Shown: positions 35,949-45,076 of the stretch, piece by piece
Position numbering within the stretch: position 1 is the first letter of the stretch
Layout of the letters: every line of letters starts with the position of its first letter
Assembly: GCA_944381495.1 (NCBI GenBank)
Contig: CALWLJ010000007.1
Location: 62,001 to 126,000, forward strand
Length of the DNA: 64,000 bases
DNA from: an uncultured Mediterraneibacter sp.
Lineage (GTDB): Bacteria > Bacillota > Clostridia > Lachnospirales > Lachnospiraceae
Direction of reading: 5' to 3'
The notes under the pieces: generated by a model
The model's database searches: none
Seen by the model: only the letters and a program-made list of their open reading frames with translations
What the model was told of the DNA's origin: nothing
Made by a program: the position numbers and the translations under genes

Positions 35949-36908
35949 ATGTCTTTCTCCGGAAAGGTGAAGGAGGAGCTCGGGAAGAATATCAGTCCGG
36001 CCAGGCACTGCAGGATCGCGGAGATAGCTGCGTTTATCTGCATGTGCGGCACAGTGGTGATCAATCGTTTCGATCGTTACAGCCTGAAAATACGTACGGA
36101 AAATCTGATTGTTGCAAGAAAGGTCTTTACATTGATAGAAAAAACATTTAATATAAAGACTGATATCTCTGTCCGGAGAAATATTTCCAGGCACAGTGTG
36201 TCCTATTCTGTTGTTGTAAGGCGCAGCGAGGATGCATTGCGTATTCTTCAGGCGGTTAAGATGGCGGGGGATAATCAGACTGCAGCGGATGAACTTCATG
36301 CAGTCAGTCCACTGATCACTCAGCAGATGTGCTGCAGAAGGGCTTTTCTGCGAGGGGCTTTTCAGGCGTCCGGATCTATGAGTGATCCTGCGAAAGCATA
36401 TCATTTTGAAATTGTTTGCGCTTCGGAAAAGATGGCGGAACAGATAAGGGATATGATCCGCAGCTTTGATATGGACGCGAAGATTGTTCCGCGCAAAAAA
36501 TCGTTTGTCGTCTATCTGAAAGAGGGTTCTCAGATAGTGGATATCCTGAATATTATGGAAGCACATGTGTCTCTTATGGAGCTTGAAAATGTCAGGATTC
36601 TGAAGGAGATGCGTAATTCCGTAAACAGAAAGGTTAACTGCGAGACTGCCAACATTAACAAGACAGTATCGGCAGCGGTGAAACAGCTGGAAGACATTAC
36701 ATATCTCAGAGATCGGATCGGTTTTGAGAATATGCCGGAAGCCCTGGTGGAGGCTGCTCTTGCCCGCCTCTCCAATCCGGATGCAACCTTGAAGGAGCTG
36801 GGGGAATCCCTGACCCCTCCGGTGGGAAAGTCCGGTATTAATCACAGGCTGCGGAAACTGAGCGAGATGGCAGAGAAAGCAAGGCAAGAACAAGGAGGAT
36901 TATTATGA
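35949..36908 (+). CDS. whiA: DNA-binding protein WhiA
   Basis: 319 residues from ATG 35949, 6 nt after the rapZ stop. N-terminal LAGLIDADG-like fold lacking nuclease residues (RAFLRGAFQASGSMSDP, YHFEIVCASEKMAEQI) and C-terminal WhiA helix-turn-helix (LEDITYLRDRIGFENMPEALVEAALARL, GKSGINHRLRKLSEMA). In Bacillus it affects cell division and chromosome segregation; in Streptomyces it activates sporulation genes. Its stop overlaps the next start (ATTATTATGATT region), so the genes are coupled. Confidence 0.95.
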   Translation: MSFSGKVKEELGKNISPARHCRIAEIAAFICMCGTVVINRFDRYSLKIRTENLIVARKVFTLIEKTFNIKTDISVRRNISRHSVSYSVVVRRSEDALRILQAVKMAGDNQTAADELHAVSPLITQQMCCRRAFLRGAFQASGSMSDPAKAYHFEIVCASEKMAEQIRDMIRSFDMDAKIVPRKKSFVVYLKEGSQIVDILNIMEAHVSLMELENVRILKEMRNSVNRKVNCETANINKTVSAAVKQLEDITYLRDRIGFENMPEALVEAALARLSNPDATLKELGESLTPPVGKSGINHRLRKLSEMAEKARQEQGGLL

Positions 36909-37165
36909 TTAAAACATCTGTTGTAGTTAAGGCGGATAGTGGATTAGACGGCAGACCAATTGCGCTGCTTGTGCAGGAAGCGAGCCAGTATGCAAGTAAG
37001 GTTTATATTCAGGTCGGGGAAAAGAATATCAATGCAAAAAGCATTATGGGAATGATGAGTCTGAGTTTGATCAACGGTGATCAGATTACAGTTGTAACAG
37101 AAGGCGAAGATGAAAAAAAGGCTGCTGACGGGATCAAGGCTTTTTTCGCAGAGAAGAAGAATTAG
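36905..37165 (+). CDS. HPr-like protein lacking the phosphorylatable His (Crh-like)
   Basis: 86 residues, exactly HPr size. The HPr active-site motif GLHARP reads GLDGRP, so position 15 is Asp instead of His, while Arg17 and the regulatory Ser46 (NAKSIMGMM) sit at their standard numbers. It therefore cannot carry PTS phosphate on His15 but may be phosphorylated on Ser46 by HPr kinase. B. subtilis Crh, encoded in the same position next to whiA, has Gln15 and acts only in carbon catabolite control. A Crh-type regulatory role is the best guess. AGGAGG lies within the whiA end. Confidence 0.85.
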   Translation: MIKTSVVVKADSGLDGRPIALLVQEASQYASKVYIQVGEKNINAKSIMGMMSLSLINGDQITVVTEGEDEKKAADGIKAFFAEKKN

Positions 37166-37211
37166 GATTCTGTTTGCGCAGAGGATAAGATGTTAAAATA
37201 AAAGGAAAATT

Positions 37212-37250
37212 AAAGAGGAGGCTGTGCATATGTGCAGTCTCTCTTTTGAT
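37212..37250 (+). terminator. Imperfect hairpin with short U-run after HPr-like gene
   Basis: AAAGAGGAGGCTGTGCA (37212-37228) pairs imperfectly with TGCAGTCTCTCTTT (37233-37246), followed by TTGATAT. Confidence 0.6.
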
Positions 37251-37303
37251 ATATGCTGACAGAAAACAGGTGCAGAAGCGGACGAGGGGGAGGAATCGTT
37301 CAG

Positions 37304-37447
37304 ATGTTCCGCGCAGATGCGCAGGAATATGGAAATGTACTGTATGGGCTGCAGCAAGCTCGGATCCCGCGCCGAGACTCTCGGGAAGTCTTGAATTGCG
37401 GCGGATGTCTGAATCGGAAATATGGAGAAAGAAGGGGTACCGTATGA
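37304..37447 (+). CDS. Possible small protein coupled to dagK-like gene
   Basis: 47-residue frame starting at an ATG 10-11 nt after GGGGGAGG. It ends in a TGA that overlaps the next gene's ATG as ATGA, the usual sign of coupling. The product is basic and contains a CGGC motif (VLNCGGCLNRKYGERR). No family recognised. A second frame in the same stretch also has a short CxxC peptide, so coding here is uncertain; it may be a leader peptide only. Confidence 0.3.
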   Translation: MFRADAQEYGNVLYGLQQARIPRRDSREVLNCGGCLNRKYGERRGTV

Positions 37448-38394
37448 GGAAAATGCTTTTTATTTACAATCCCAATGCAGGGACCGGACTGATCAAATCA
37501 AAACTTTCAGATATAGTAGACGCTTTCGCCAAAAGTGGTTATGAGATTACCATATATCCTACGCAGAAATATCAGGATGCTATGGAAAAGACCAGGGGAT
37601 ATCAGGAAAAATATGACCTGGTAGTATGCAGCGGCGGCGACGGAACGCTTGATGAAGTGGTGACAGGGATGCTGTCCAGGGAAGATCAGGTACCGGTGGG
37701 CTATATTCCGGCGGGCACCACCAATGATTTTGCCAACAGCCTCCAGATTCCCAAAGATATGCTGGAAGCAGCGGATATCATCATAAATGGAAAGGCATTC
37801 GCCTGTGATGTGGGAAGATTTAACGATGATCATTTTGTTTATATTGCTGCATTCGGAATCTTCACCGATGTTTCTTATGAGACAAAGCAGAGCATGAAGA
37901 ACATCCTGGGATATCTGGCGTATGTCCTTGAAGGGGCAAAAAGGATATTCAATATTCCGTCTTACCGTATACGGGTGACCTATGACGACCAGGTTATTGA
38001 GGACGAGTTTATTTATGGCATGGTGACCAATTCCAGATCCGTTGGAGGGTTCAGCGGGATTATCGGTCCGGATGTAGTATTTGACGATGGTGAGTTCGAG
38101 GTGACTCTTATCAGGACACCTAAGAATGCCATCGAACTTAATGAACTTCTGGGAGCCATTGTTATGAGACAGATCAATCCGGACAGGATGTATTCTTTCA
38201 AATCAGGTAATGTGCGTTTTGAATCTGAAGTTGAGATCCCCTGGACGCTGGACGGAGAATTTGGAGGAGAGCACAATGACGTGCTGATCCGCGATCAGAA
38301 ACAGGCGCTCCGGATTATGGTCAAGGATGAAAAGGAAGAGAAACAGACAGAAGCAGAAGGAAAAGACGGAGATGACAATGGAGCGCAGAGCTGA
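37444..38394 (+). CDS. Diacylglycerol/lipid kinase family protein (YegS/DagK)
   Basis: 316 residues from ATG 37444; in-frame extension upstream shows no protein-like features. Motifs: MLFIYNPNAGTGLIK, nucleotide-binding CSGGDGTLDEVVTGM, and PAGTTNDFANSLQIP. It phosphorylates diacylglycerol or a related lipid with ATP; in Firmicutes DgkB recycles diacylglycerol from lipoteichoic acid synthesis. C-terminal 20 residues are Lys, Glu and Asp rich. A tRNA follows. Confidence 0.9.
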   Translation: MRKMLFIYNPNAGTGLIKSKLSDIVDAFAKSGYEITIYPTQKYQDAMEKTRGYQEKYDLVVCSGGDGTLDEVVTGMLSREDQVPVGYIPAGTTNDFANSLQIPKDMLEAADIIINGKAFACDVGRFNDDHFVYIAAFGIFTDVSYETKQSMKNILGYLAYVLEGAKRIFNIPSYRIRVTYDDQVIEDEFIYGMVTNSRSVGGFSGIIGPDVVFDDGEFEVTLIRTPKNAIELNELLGAIVMRQINPDRMYSFKSGNVRFESEVEIPWTLDGEFGGEHNDVLIRDQKQALRIMVKDEKEEKQTEAEGKDGDDNGAQS

Positions 38395-38449
38395 GCAGAA
38401 TGTGTTCTGCGGCCGCTGAAAATAAAAAATAAAAAAATAAAAAAAGTAC

Positions 38450-38478
38450 TTGCATATTCGAAAATCATATGATATAGT
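38450..38478 (+). promoter_or_regulatory. Promoter of tRNA-Glu
   Basis: TTGCAT (38450-38455), 17-bp spacer, TATAGT (38473-38478), 43 bp before the tRNA. Confidence 0.7.
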
Positions 38479-38520
38479 TATATTCGCTGTGAGGGACAGC
38501 CAAACAGCGAATATGAAAAT

Positions 38521-38592
38521 GGCTCCGTGGTCAAGCGGTCAAGACGCTAGCCTCTCACGCTGGAATCAGGGGTTCGATTCCCCTCGGAGTCA
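38521..38592 (+). tRNA. tRNA-Glu (CTC)
   Basis: Acceptor GGCTCCG pairs with CGGAGTC; anticodon stem CTAGC/GCTGG with loop CTCTCAC gives anticodon CTC; T-arm AGGGG-TTCGATT-CCCCT; discriminator A. No encoded CCA. Confidence 0.93.
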
Positions 38593-38598
38593 CTTGAG

Positions 38599-38630
38599 GA
38601 TCCACAGATTTGATCTGTGGATCTTTTGTT
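38599..38630 (+). terminator. Terminator of tRNA-Glu
   Basis: GATCCACAGA (38599-38608) pairs with TCTGTGGATC (38614-38623), followed by TTTTGTTTT. Confidence 0.88.
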
Positions 38631-38671
38631 TTAAAAGAAAAAGGCGCCTGTATGGAAGAAGGAGGAACAAA

Positions 38672-39544
38672 ATGGAAAGACGAATCAATGGCCACACAAG
38701 ATTATATGCATTAATCGGATCTCCGGTAGGGCATTCCGGGTCTCCGGCTATGTATAATTACAGTTTTCAGAAGCTCGGAATAGACTGCGCTTATCTGGCT
38801 TTTGATGTTCCGCTTGAAAAGACCGCAGATGCGGTGCAGGCTCTCCGGACACTTCATGCAGGCGGATTTAACGTGACAATGCCGTGCAAAACAGCTGTGG
38901 CGGGGCTGGTGGACAGGCTTTCTCCAGCGGCAGAGCTGGTAGGGGCATGCAACACGGTTGTTGTAGAAGAGGACGGATCCCTGACGGGACATATAACTGA
39001 CGGAATCGGCTTTGTCCGCAATCTGCGGGAACACGGAGTTGAAGTAAAGGGCAGCCGGATCGTTCTGATCGGGACTGGAGGAGCGGCTACGGCCATAGCG
39101 GTACAGGCGGCGCTGGATCACGCGGCTGAGATCGCTATTTTTAACCGGAGAGATGAATTCTTTGCGAATGGTGAAAAAACAGTAGAAAAGATCCGGAGAG
39201 CAGTCCCGGAAGTGAAGGTTACTATTTCGGATCTGGAAGATGAGGATGTGCTGGCTGAGGTGACGGGGAGGAGCGATATTCTGATCAATGCCACTCGTGC
39301 TGGAATGAGCCCCATGGAAAATACGATGCCTGTTCCTGAAAGCATACTCCGTCCTGAGCTTGCCGTGGCAGATGTTGTTTATAATCCCAGAGAGACTCTT
39401 CTGATCCGTAAAGCGAAGGAAAAGGGATGCAGAGCTGCTGTGGGAGGAATCGGAATGCTCCTCTGGCAGGGGGCTGCGGCATTTGAACTGTTCACCGGTC
39501 AGGAAATGCCGGCACAGGAAGTTATGGAGAATTTCTTCTCATAA
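38672..39544 (+). CDS. aroE: Shikimate dehydrogenase
   Basis: 290 residues from ATG 38672 with GGAGG 8 nt upstream. Substrate-binding LIGSPVGHSGSPAMYNY (Ser-x-Ser), catalytic Lys in GGFNVTMPCKTAV, Asn and Asp in GACNTVV and HITDGIGFV, NADP-binding glycine loop IGTGGAATAI and C-terminal GIGMLLWQGAAAFELFTG. It reduces 3-dehydroshikimate in aromatic amino-acid synthesis. It stands alone among tRNA and ribosomal genes. Confidence 0.94.
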   Translation: MERRINGHTRLYALIGSPVGHSGSPAMYNYSFQKLGIDCAYLAFDVPLEKTADAVQALRTLHAGGFNVTMPCKTAVAGLVDRLSPAAELVGACNTVVVEEDGSLTGHITDGIGFVRNLREHGVEVKGSRIVLIGTGGAATAIAVQAALDHAAEIAIFNRRDEFFANGEKTVEKIRRAVPEVKVTISDLEDEDVLAEVTGRSDILINATRAGMSPMENTMPVPESILRPELAVADVVYNPRETLLIRKAKEKGCRAAVGGIGMLLWQGAAAFELFTGQEMPAQEVMENFFS

Positions 39545-39609
39545 AGACGAGTTCCCGGTCTGGAAGCGGAAAAATAGCCGCCGCAGAATAAGAAAAAAAC
39601 AAAAAAAGC

Positions 39610-39638
39610 TTGACACATGTGGGAATGTGTGTTAAAGT
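39610..39638 (+). promoter_or_regulatory. Promoter of rplJL (rpoBC) operon
   Basis: Perfect TTGACA (39610-39615), 17-bp spacer, TAAAGT (39633-39638). Confidence 0.8.
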
Positions 39639-39642
39639 GTAT

Positions 39643-39768
39643 CCGCAACTGCCGAAGACAGTAGGTGCTGTAAAGCGTAAGGATGAAAACGCCTGCCGAG
39701 GAAAGTTAGATTTACTACGTATGTATGAATTTATCAAGCCTCTGTGTCTTCGGACCCGGAGGTTTTTT
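39643..39768 (+). promoter_or_regulatory. Ribosomal protein L10 leader with intrinsic terminator
   Basis: Typical L10-leader elements: CCGAAGACAGTAGGTG, GTAAAGCG, and AACGCCTGCCGAGG, expected to form the L10(L12)4 binding site. A terminator follows: CCTCTG (39739-39744) with CGGAGG (39757-39762), inner GTC/GAC closed by a TTCG loop, then T6. A competing pairing is visible: CCGAAGACA (39652-39660) is perfectly complementary to TGTCTTCGG (39745-39753), which would break the terminator. This fits feedback control of L10 and L12 made in excess. Confidence 0.85.
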
Positions 39769-39820
39769 AATGCGGAACTTTGGCAGTACACGCAGAATCT
39801 ATAAGGAGGTGTACCAGAAA

Positions 39821-40378
39821 GTGGCAAAAGTTGAATTAAAACAGCCGATCGTACAGGCAATCGCAGAAGAGATCAAGGATGCTCAGTCAGTTGTTCTTGT
39901 TGATTACCGCGGACTTACTGTTGCTCAGGATACAGAGCTTCGTAAGCAGCTCAGAGAAGCAGGTGTGGTTTACAAGGTTTACAAGAACACTATGATGAAG
40001 AGAGCTTTCGAAGGAACAGATTTCGAAAGTCTTGACAGCTGCCTTGAGGGACCAAGCGCTATCGCTATTTCAAAGGATGATGCGACAGCTCCGGCAAGAA
40101 TCCTGTGCAATTTTGCAAAGGATGCTCCGGCTCTTGAGCTCAAGGGCGGTGTCGTTGAAGGAACAGCATATGATATTGCAGGGCTGACAGAGCTCGCTAA
40201 GATTCCTTCAAGAGAAGTTCTTCTTTCCAGACTGCTTGGAAGTATGCAGTCACCGATTGCAAACTTTGCTCGTGTTATTAAACAGATCGCTGAGAAAGAC
40301 GGCGAGGCTGCACCGGCAGAAGAGGCTGCAGCAGAAGCTCCTGCAGAGACAGCAGAGGCTCCGGCAGCAGAAGAATAA
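39821..40378 (+). CDS. rplJ: 50S ribosomal protein L10
   Basis: 185 residues from GTG 39821, with AAGGAGGT at 39803-39810; frames further upstream run through the leader and are not coding. KVELKQPIVQAIAEEIKDAQSVVLVDYRGLTV is the conserved rRNA-binding start, and the C-terminal helix is followed by an Ala/Glu-rich tail of about 20 residues. It anchors L7/L12 dimers to the stalk base. The start of the rplJ-rplL-rpoB-rpoC series; rplK and rplA are not upstream. Confidence 0.97.
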   Translation: MAKVELKQPIVQAIAEEIKDAQSVVLVDYRGLTVAQDTELRKQLREAGVVYKVYKNTMMKRAFEGTDFESLDSCLEGPSAIAISKDDATAPARILCNFAKDAPALELKGGVVEGTAYDIAGLTELAKIPSREVLLSRLLGSMQSPIANFARVIKQIAEKDGEAAPAEEAAAEAPAETAEAPAAEE

Positions 40379-40454
40379 GATGAATGACAGCGGGGGATAT
40401 ATCCTGCTGACGTAAAAACGAAAATCAATATTAAAAAAATGGAGGATAATCAAA

Positions 40455-40829
40455 ATGGCTAAGTTGACAACAGCTGAAATGATCGAAGCGATCAAAGAGT
40501 TATCAGTATTAGAGTTAAATGAGTTAGTAAAAGCTTGCGAGGAAGAGTTCGGCGTATCCGCAGCAGCAGGCGTTGTAGTTGCAGCAGCAGGCGGAGATGC
40601 TCCGGCAGCTGAGGAGAAGGATGAGTTCGATGTAGAGCTTGTATCTGCAGGAGCTTCCAAGGTTAAGGTTATCAAGGCTGTACGTGAGATCACAGGTCTT
40701 GGCCTGAAAGAGGCTAAAGAGCTTGTTGACAACGCACCGAAGGTAGTAAAAGAGGCTGTTTCCAAGGCTGAGGCTGAGGAGATCAAGGCTAAACTTGAGG
40801 AGCAGGGTGCAGAAGTAAACCTGAAATAA
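40455..40829 (+). CDS. rplL: 50S ribosomal protein L7/L12
   Basis: 124 residues. N-terminal dimerisation region [31 protein letters not shown], Ala/Gly-rich hinge, and C-terminal domain [42 protein letters not shown] that contacts translation factors. GGAGG precedes the start. Codon use is strongly biased as expected for a very highly expressed gene. Confidence 0.98.
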   Translation: MAKLTTAEMIEAIKELSVLELNELVKACEEEFGVSAAAGVVVAAAGGDAPAAEEKDEFDVELVSAGASKVKVIKAVREITGLGLKEAKELVDNAPKVVKEAVSKAEAEEIKAKLEEQGAEVNLK

Positions 40830-40847
40830 TCAAGACTGAGTTTGTTT

Positions 40848-40916
40848 CCCCGCAGACAGCTGCGGGGGTGATCAGGAAAGAGACCGCAGAAGATAAAAAA
40901 CGCTTCTGCGGTTTTT
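40848..40916 (+). terminator. Two hairpins after rplL, second with U-run
   Basis: CCCCGCAG/CTGCGGGG (40848-40867, ACAG loop, no T-run) is followed by CCGCAGAAG (40884-40892) with CTTCTGCGG (40903-40911) and T5. The second should end or reduce transcription before rpoB. Confidence 0.82.
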
Positions 40917-41198
40917 GCATTTACGAAGTTTCATCTGTCTGTAGAATGTGCAGAATTCTGAGATTCGAAAGTGTTTTCGTCTCTACAGGGCGGAAAAATC
41001 GGAGATATAACATAAATGAAGGAAAAAGTCAAGAGAAAAGTGCGAAAATGATGAAATAAATGTTGACAGAGAAAAAGAGTTTGTGTTATAGTTAAAAATG
41101 CTCTATTATGGAAAGCTATGCCATACCATCAGGAAAAGACTTCCTGTATGGCTTTTCATTTTGTGAACTGGAAAAAATAATTGAGGAGTGAAACGTCA
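40917..41198 (+). promoter_or_regulatory. rpoB promoter and leader with hairpin
   Basis: TTGACA (41063-41068), 18-bp spacer, TATAGT (41087-41092) give a promoter for rpoBC. In the roughly 100-nt leader, GCCATAC (41120-41126) pairs with GTATGGC (41146-41152) and AGGAA with TTCCT, with a 4-nt bulge on one side, followed by TTTTCATTTTG; it looks like an attenuator. From 40917 to 41062 I see nothing defined. Confidence 0.65.
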
Positions 41199-44100
41199 AT
41201 GGAGAAAAACAGAATTCGTCCCATCAAAACCGGAAAAAGCTTCCGCATGAGCTATTCCAGACAAAAAGAAGTATTGGAAATGCCCAACCTCATTGAAGTC
41301 CAGAAAGATTCCTATCAATGGTTTCTTGATGAAGGCCTGAAAGAGGTGTTTGACGATATTTCCCCGATCACTGATTACAGCGGTCATCTGAGTCTGGAAT
41401 TTGTGGATTTTACACTCTGCGAAAAAGATGTGAAATATAGCATTGATGAGTGTAAGGAACGTGATGCCACCTATGCGGCACCTCTGAAAGTCAGAGTCAG
41501 GCTTTATAATAAGGAAAATGATGAGATAAATGAGCATGAGATCTTCATGGGAGATCTCCCGCTGATGACAAAGACGGGTACTTTTGTGATCAACGGCGCA
41601 GAACGTGTTATCGTAAGCCAGCTTGTCCGTTCTCCTGGAATTTATTATGGTATTGCACATGATAAACTGGGAAAGAAACTGTATTCAGCCACCGTTATTC
41701 CCAACAGAGGCGCATGGCTCGAGTACGAGACTGACTCCAATGACGTTTTTTACGTACGTGTTGACAGGACGAGAAAGGTACCGATCACTGTTCTGATCCG
41801 CGCACTTGGTATTGGAACGAATGCGGAGATCATCGATCTGTTCGGCGAGGAACCAAAGATCCTTGCCAGCTTTGGAAAAGACACTGCTGAAAATTATCAG
41901 GAGGGTCTGTTAGAGCTGTACAAAAAGATCCGTCCCGGTGAACCGCTGGCTGTAGACAGTGCGGAAAGTCTTATCACCAGCATGTTCTTTGATCCCAGAC
42001 GTTATGATCTGGCTAAAGTAGGCCGCTATAAATTCAACAAAAAGCTGATGCTGAAGAATCGTGTGACAGGATGCGTCCTTGCAGAGGATGTTGTAAGCCC
42101 GATCACAGGAGAAGTTGTTGCAGAAAAAGGTACGAAGATCACCCGTGAGATCGCGGATGCGATTCAGAACTCTGCCGCACCGTATCTCTGGGTAGAAGGT
42201 GAGGACGAGTCCAGAAATATTAAGATCCTTTCCAATATGATGGTGGATCTGCAGGCGGTCGTGGATATTGATCCGCACGAAGTAGGGGTAAAGGAACAGG
42301 TATATTATCCTGTCCTGGCAGGAATTATCGAAGAGTCTGCCGGCGACATCGATGAGATGAAGAGGATGATCAAGAGAGATATCCATGATCTTATTCCGAA
42401 GCATATTACCAAGGAGGACATCCTTGCTTCTATTAACTACAACATGCACCTTGAGTACGGAATTGGAAATGATGATGATATCGATCATCTGGGCAACCGC
42501 CGTATCCGTGCGGTAGGAGAGCTGCTGCAGAACCAGTACAGGATTGGTCTGTCCAGACTGGAGAGAGTTGTACGTGAGAGAATGACAACGCAGGATCAGG
42601 AGGGAATCTCCCCGCAGTCTCTGATCAACATCAAACCGGTGACAGCTGCAGTGAAGGAGTTCTTCGGATCTTCTCAGCTGTCACAGTTCATGGATCAGAA
42701 CAACCCGCTGGGTGAGCTGACGCACAAGAGACGTCTTTCCGCTCTGGGACCGGGCGGTCTGTCAAGAGATCGTGCCGGATTCGAGGTCCGCGACGTGCAT
42801 TACTCACATTATGGAAGAATGTGCCCCATCGAGACTCCCGAGGGTCCCAACATCGGTCTGATCAACTCTCTTGCATGCTATGCACGGATCAATGAGTACG
42901 GATTTATTGAGGCTCCTTACCGTAAGGTTGATAAGTCTGATCCGGCAAACCCGAGGGTTACCGATGAAGTTGTCTACATGACAGCAGATGAAGAGGATAA
43001 TTATCATGTTGCTCAGGCGAATACTCCCCTGGACGAGGAAGGACATTTCGTAAGTAAGAACGTGTCCGGTCGTTACCGTGAGGAGACGCAGGAGTACGAG
43101 AGAAATAAATTTGATTACATGGATGTATCGCCGAAGATGGTGTTCTCCGTGGCTACAGCACTTATCCCGTTCCTGCAGAACGACGATGCGAACCGTGCGC
43201 TGATGGGTTCCAACATGCAGCGTCAGGCAGTGCCGCTTCTCACTACAGAGGCTCCGGTTGTTGGTACCGGTATGGAAGTGAAGGCAGCGGTAGACTCCGG
43301 TGTATGTGTTGTTGCAGAAGAGGCGGGTGTAGTTGAAAGTTCTACATCTACAGAGATCGTGGTACGCCATGACGATGGAACGAAACAGTCATACAAGCTG
43401 ACAAAATTCCAGCGAAGCAACCAGAGCAACTGCTATAACCAGAGACCGATCGTTGATAAGGGCGAGCGTGTGGAAAAGGGTCAGGTTATCGCAGACGGTC
43501 CGTCTACATCAGGCGGCGAGATGGCTCTTGGAAAGAACCCGCTGATCGGATTTATGACCTGGGAAGGATATAACTACGAGGATGCTGTCCTCTTAAGTGA
43601 AAGACTGGTACAGGATGACGTCTATACCTCAGTTCATATCGAAGAATATGAGGCAGAGGCACGTGATACAAAGCTGGGACCGGAAGAGATCACAAGAGAT
43701 ATTCCGGGCGTAGGTGATGATGCTCTGAAAGATCTGGACGAGAGAGGTATCATCCGTATCGGAGCAGAGGTCCGTGCCGGAGATATCCTGGTAGGTAAAG
43801 TGACTCCGAAGGGAGAGACTGAACTGACAGCTGAGGAGCGTCTGCTCCGCGCAATCTTCGGTGAGAAGGCCCGCGAGGTAAGAGATACGTCTCTGAAGGT
43901 TCCCCATGGTGAATATGGTATTGTTGTTGATGCAAAAGTGTTTACCAGAGAGAACGGCGACGAGCTGTCACCGGGAGTAAATCAGGCTGTACGTATTTAT
44001 ATTGCGCAGAAGAGAAAGATTTCCGTCGGCGATAAGATGGCCGGACGACATGGAAATAAGGGTGTCGTTTCCCGTGTGCTTCCTGTAGAGGATATGCCTT

Positions 44101-45062
44101 TCCTTCCAAACGGACGTCCGCTGGATATCGTGCTGAACCCGCTGGGTGTGCCGTCTCGTATGAATATCGGACAGGTGCTTGAGATTCATCTGAGTCTCGC
44201 TGCAAAAGCTTTGGGATTCAATATTTCCACACCTGTATTTGACGGCGCTAACGAGATTGATATTATGGATACTCTTGATCTTGCCAATGATTATGTAAAT
44301 CTTGAGTGGGATGAGTTTGAGAAGAAGCACGGGGAGGAACTGCTTCCTGAAGTGCTGCAGTATCTGTCGGATAACAGAGATCACAGGGAACTCTGGAAGG
44401 GAGTACCTCTTTCAAGAGACGGAAAGGTTCGTCTGCGTGACGGACGTACCGGAGAGTTCTTTGACAGCCCTGTTACGATCGGACACATGCATTATCTGAA
44501 ACTGCATCACCTGGTTGATGATAAGATCCACGCACGTTCTACCGGACCGTACTCACTTGTTACGCAGCAGCCTCTCGGCGGTAAGGCACAGTTTGGAGGA
44601 CAGCGTTTCGGAGAAATGGAGGTTTGGGCTCTTGAGGCGTATGGTGCATCCTATACACTCCAGGAGATCCTGACTGTGAAATCAGATGATGTTGTCGGCC
44701 GTGTTAAGACATACGAAGCAATCATTAAAGGTGAAAATATTCCTGAGCCCGGCATTCCTGAGTCCTTCAAGGTGCTCTTAAAAGAGCTGCAGTCTCTGGC
44801 GCTGGATGTACGTGTTCTGCGTGATGATAATACAGAAGTAGAGATCATGGAAAATGTAGACTACGGGGATACAGATCTGCGTCATATCATTGAAGGGGAC
44901 AGAAAGTACAGAGATGACAATGAGTCGTTTGGAGATCATGGATTTACTGAGCAGGAATTTGTCGGTGAAGAGCTTTCGGACGTCGAGCCGGAAGAAGAAC
45001 CGGATGACAGCGACTTTGAGGATATTAATTTTGACGAGTACCTGGGTGATGAGGAAGAATAG
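41199..45062 (+). CDS. rpoB: DNA-directed RNA polymerase beta subunit
   Basis: 1287 residues from ATG 41199 (GAGGAG upstream). All main landmarks are present, including the rifampicin pocket [20 protein letters not shown] and [12 protein letters not shown] with wild-type Asp, His and Ser positions, [16 protein letters not shown], and the C-terminal [20 protein letters not shown]. The last 45 residues are a very acidic tail ([21 protein letters not shown]). Forms the catalytic core with RpoC, whose gene starts 14 nt later. Confidence 0.99.
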   Translation: MEKNRIRPIKTGKSFRMSYSRQKEVLEMPNLIEVQKDSYQWFLDEGLKEVFDDISPITDYSGHLSLEFVDFTLCEKDVKYSIDECKERDATYAAPLKVRVRLYNKENDEINEHEIFMGDLPLMTKTGTFVINGAERVIVSQLVRSPGIYYGIAHDKLGKKLYSATVIPNRGAWLEYETDSNDVFYVRVDRTRKVPITVLIRALGIGTNAEIIDLFGEEPKILASFGKDTAENYQEGLLELYKKIRPGEPLAVDSAESLITSMFFDPRRYDLAKVGRYKFNKKLMLKNRVTGCVLAEDVVSPITGEVVAEKGTKITREIADAIQNSAAPYLWVEGEDESRNIKILSNMMVDLQAVVDIDPHEVGVKEQVYYPVLAGIIEESAGDIDEMKRMIKRDIHDLIPKHITKEDILASINYNMHLEYGIGNDDDIDHLGNRRIRAVGELLQNQYRIGLSRLERVVRERMTTQDQEGISPQSLINIKPVTAAVKEFFGSSQLSQFMDQNNPLGELTHKRRLSALGPGGLSRDRAGFEVRDVHYSHYGRMCPIETPEGPNIGLINSLACYARINEYGFIEAPYRKVDKSDPANPRVTDEVVYMTADEEDNYHVAQANTPLDEEGHFVSKNVSGRYREETQEYERNKFDYMDVSPKMVFSVATALIPFLQNDDANRALMGSNMQRQAVPLLTTEAPVVGTGMEVKAAVDSGVCVVAEEAGVVESSTSTEIVVRHDDGTKQSYKLTKFQRSNQSNCYNQRPIVDKGERVEKGQVIADGPSTSGGEMALGKNPLIGFMTWEGYNYEDAVLLSERLVQDDVYTSVHIEEYEAEARDTKLGPEEITRDIPGVGDDALKDLDERGIIRIGAEVRAGDILVGKVTPKGETELTAEERLLRAIFGEKAREVRDTSLKVPHGEYGIVVDAKVFTRENGDELSPGVNQAVRIYIAQKRKISVGDKMAGRHGNKGVVSRVLPVEDMPFLPNGRPLDIVLNPLGVPSRMNIGQVLEIHLSLAAKALGFNISTPVFDGANEIDIMDTLDLANDYVNLEWDEFEKKHGEELLPEVLQYLSDNRDHRELWKGVPLSRDGKVRLRDGRTGEFFDSPVTIGHMHYLKLHHLVDDKIHARSTGPYSLVTQQPLGGKAQFGGQRFGEMEVWALEAYGASYTLQEILTVKSDDVVGRVKTYEAIIKGENIPEPGIPESFKVLLKELQSLALDVRVLRDDNTEVEIMENVDYGDTDLRHIIEGDRKYRDDNESFGDHGFTEQEFVGEELSDVEPEEEPDDSDFEDINFDEYLGDEEE

Positions 45063-45076
45063 GAGGAGCCGTTTCT

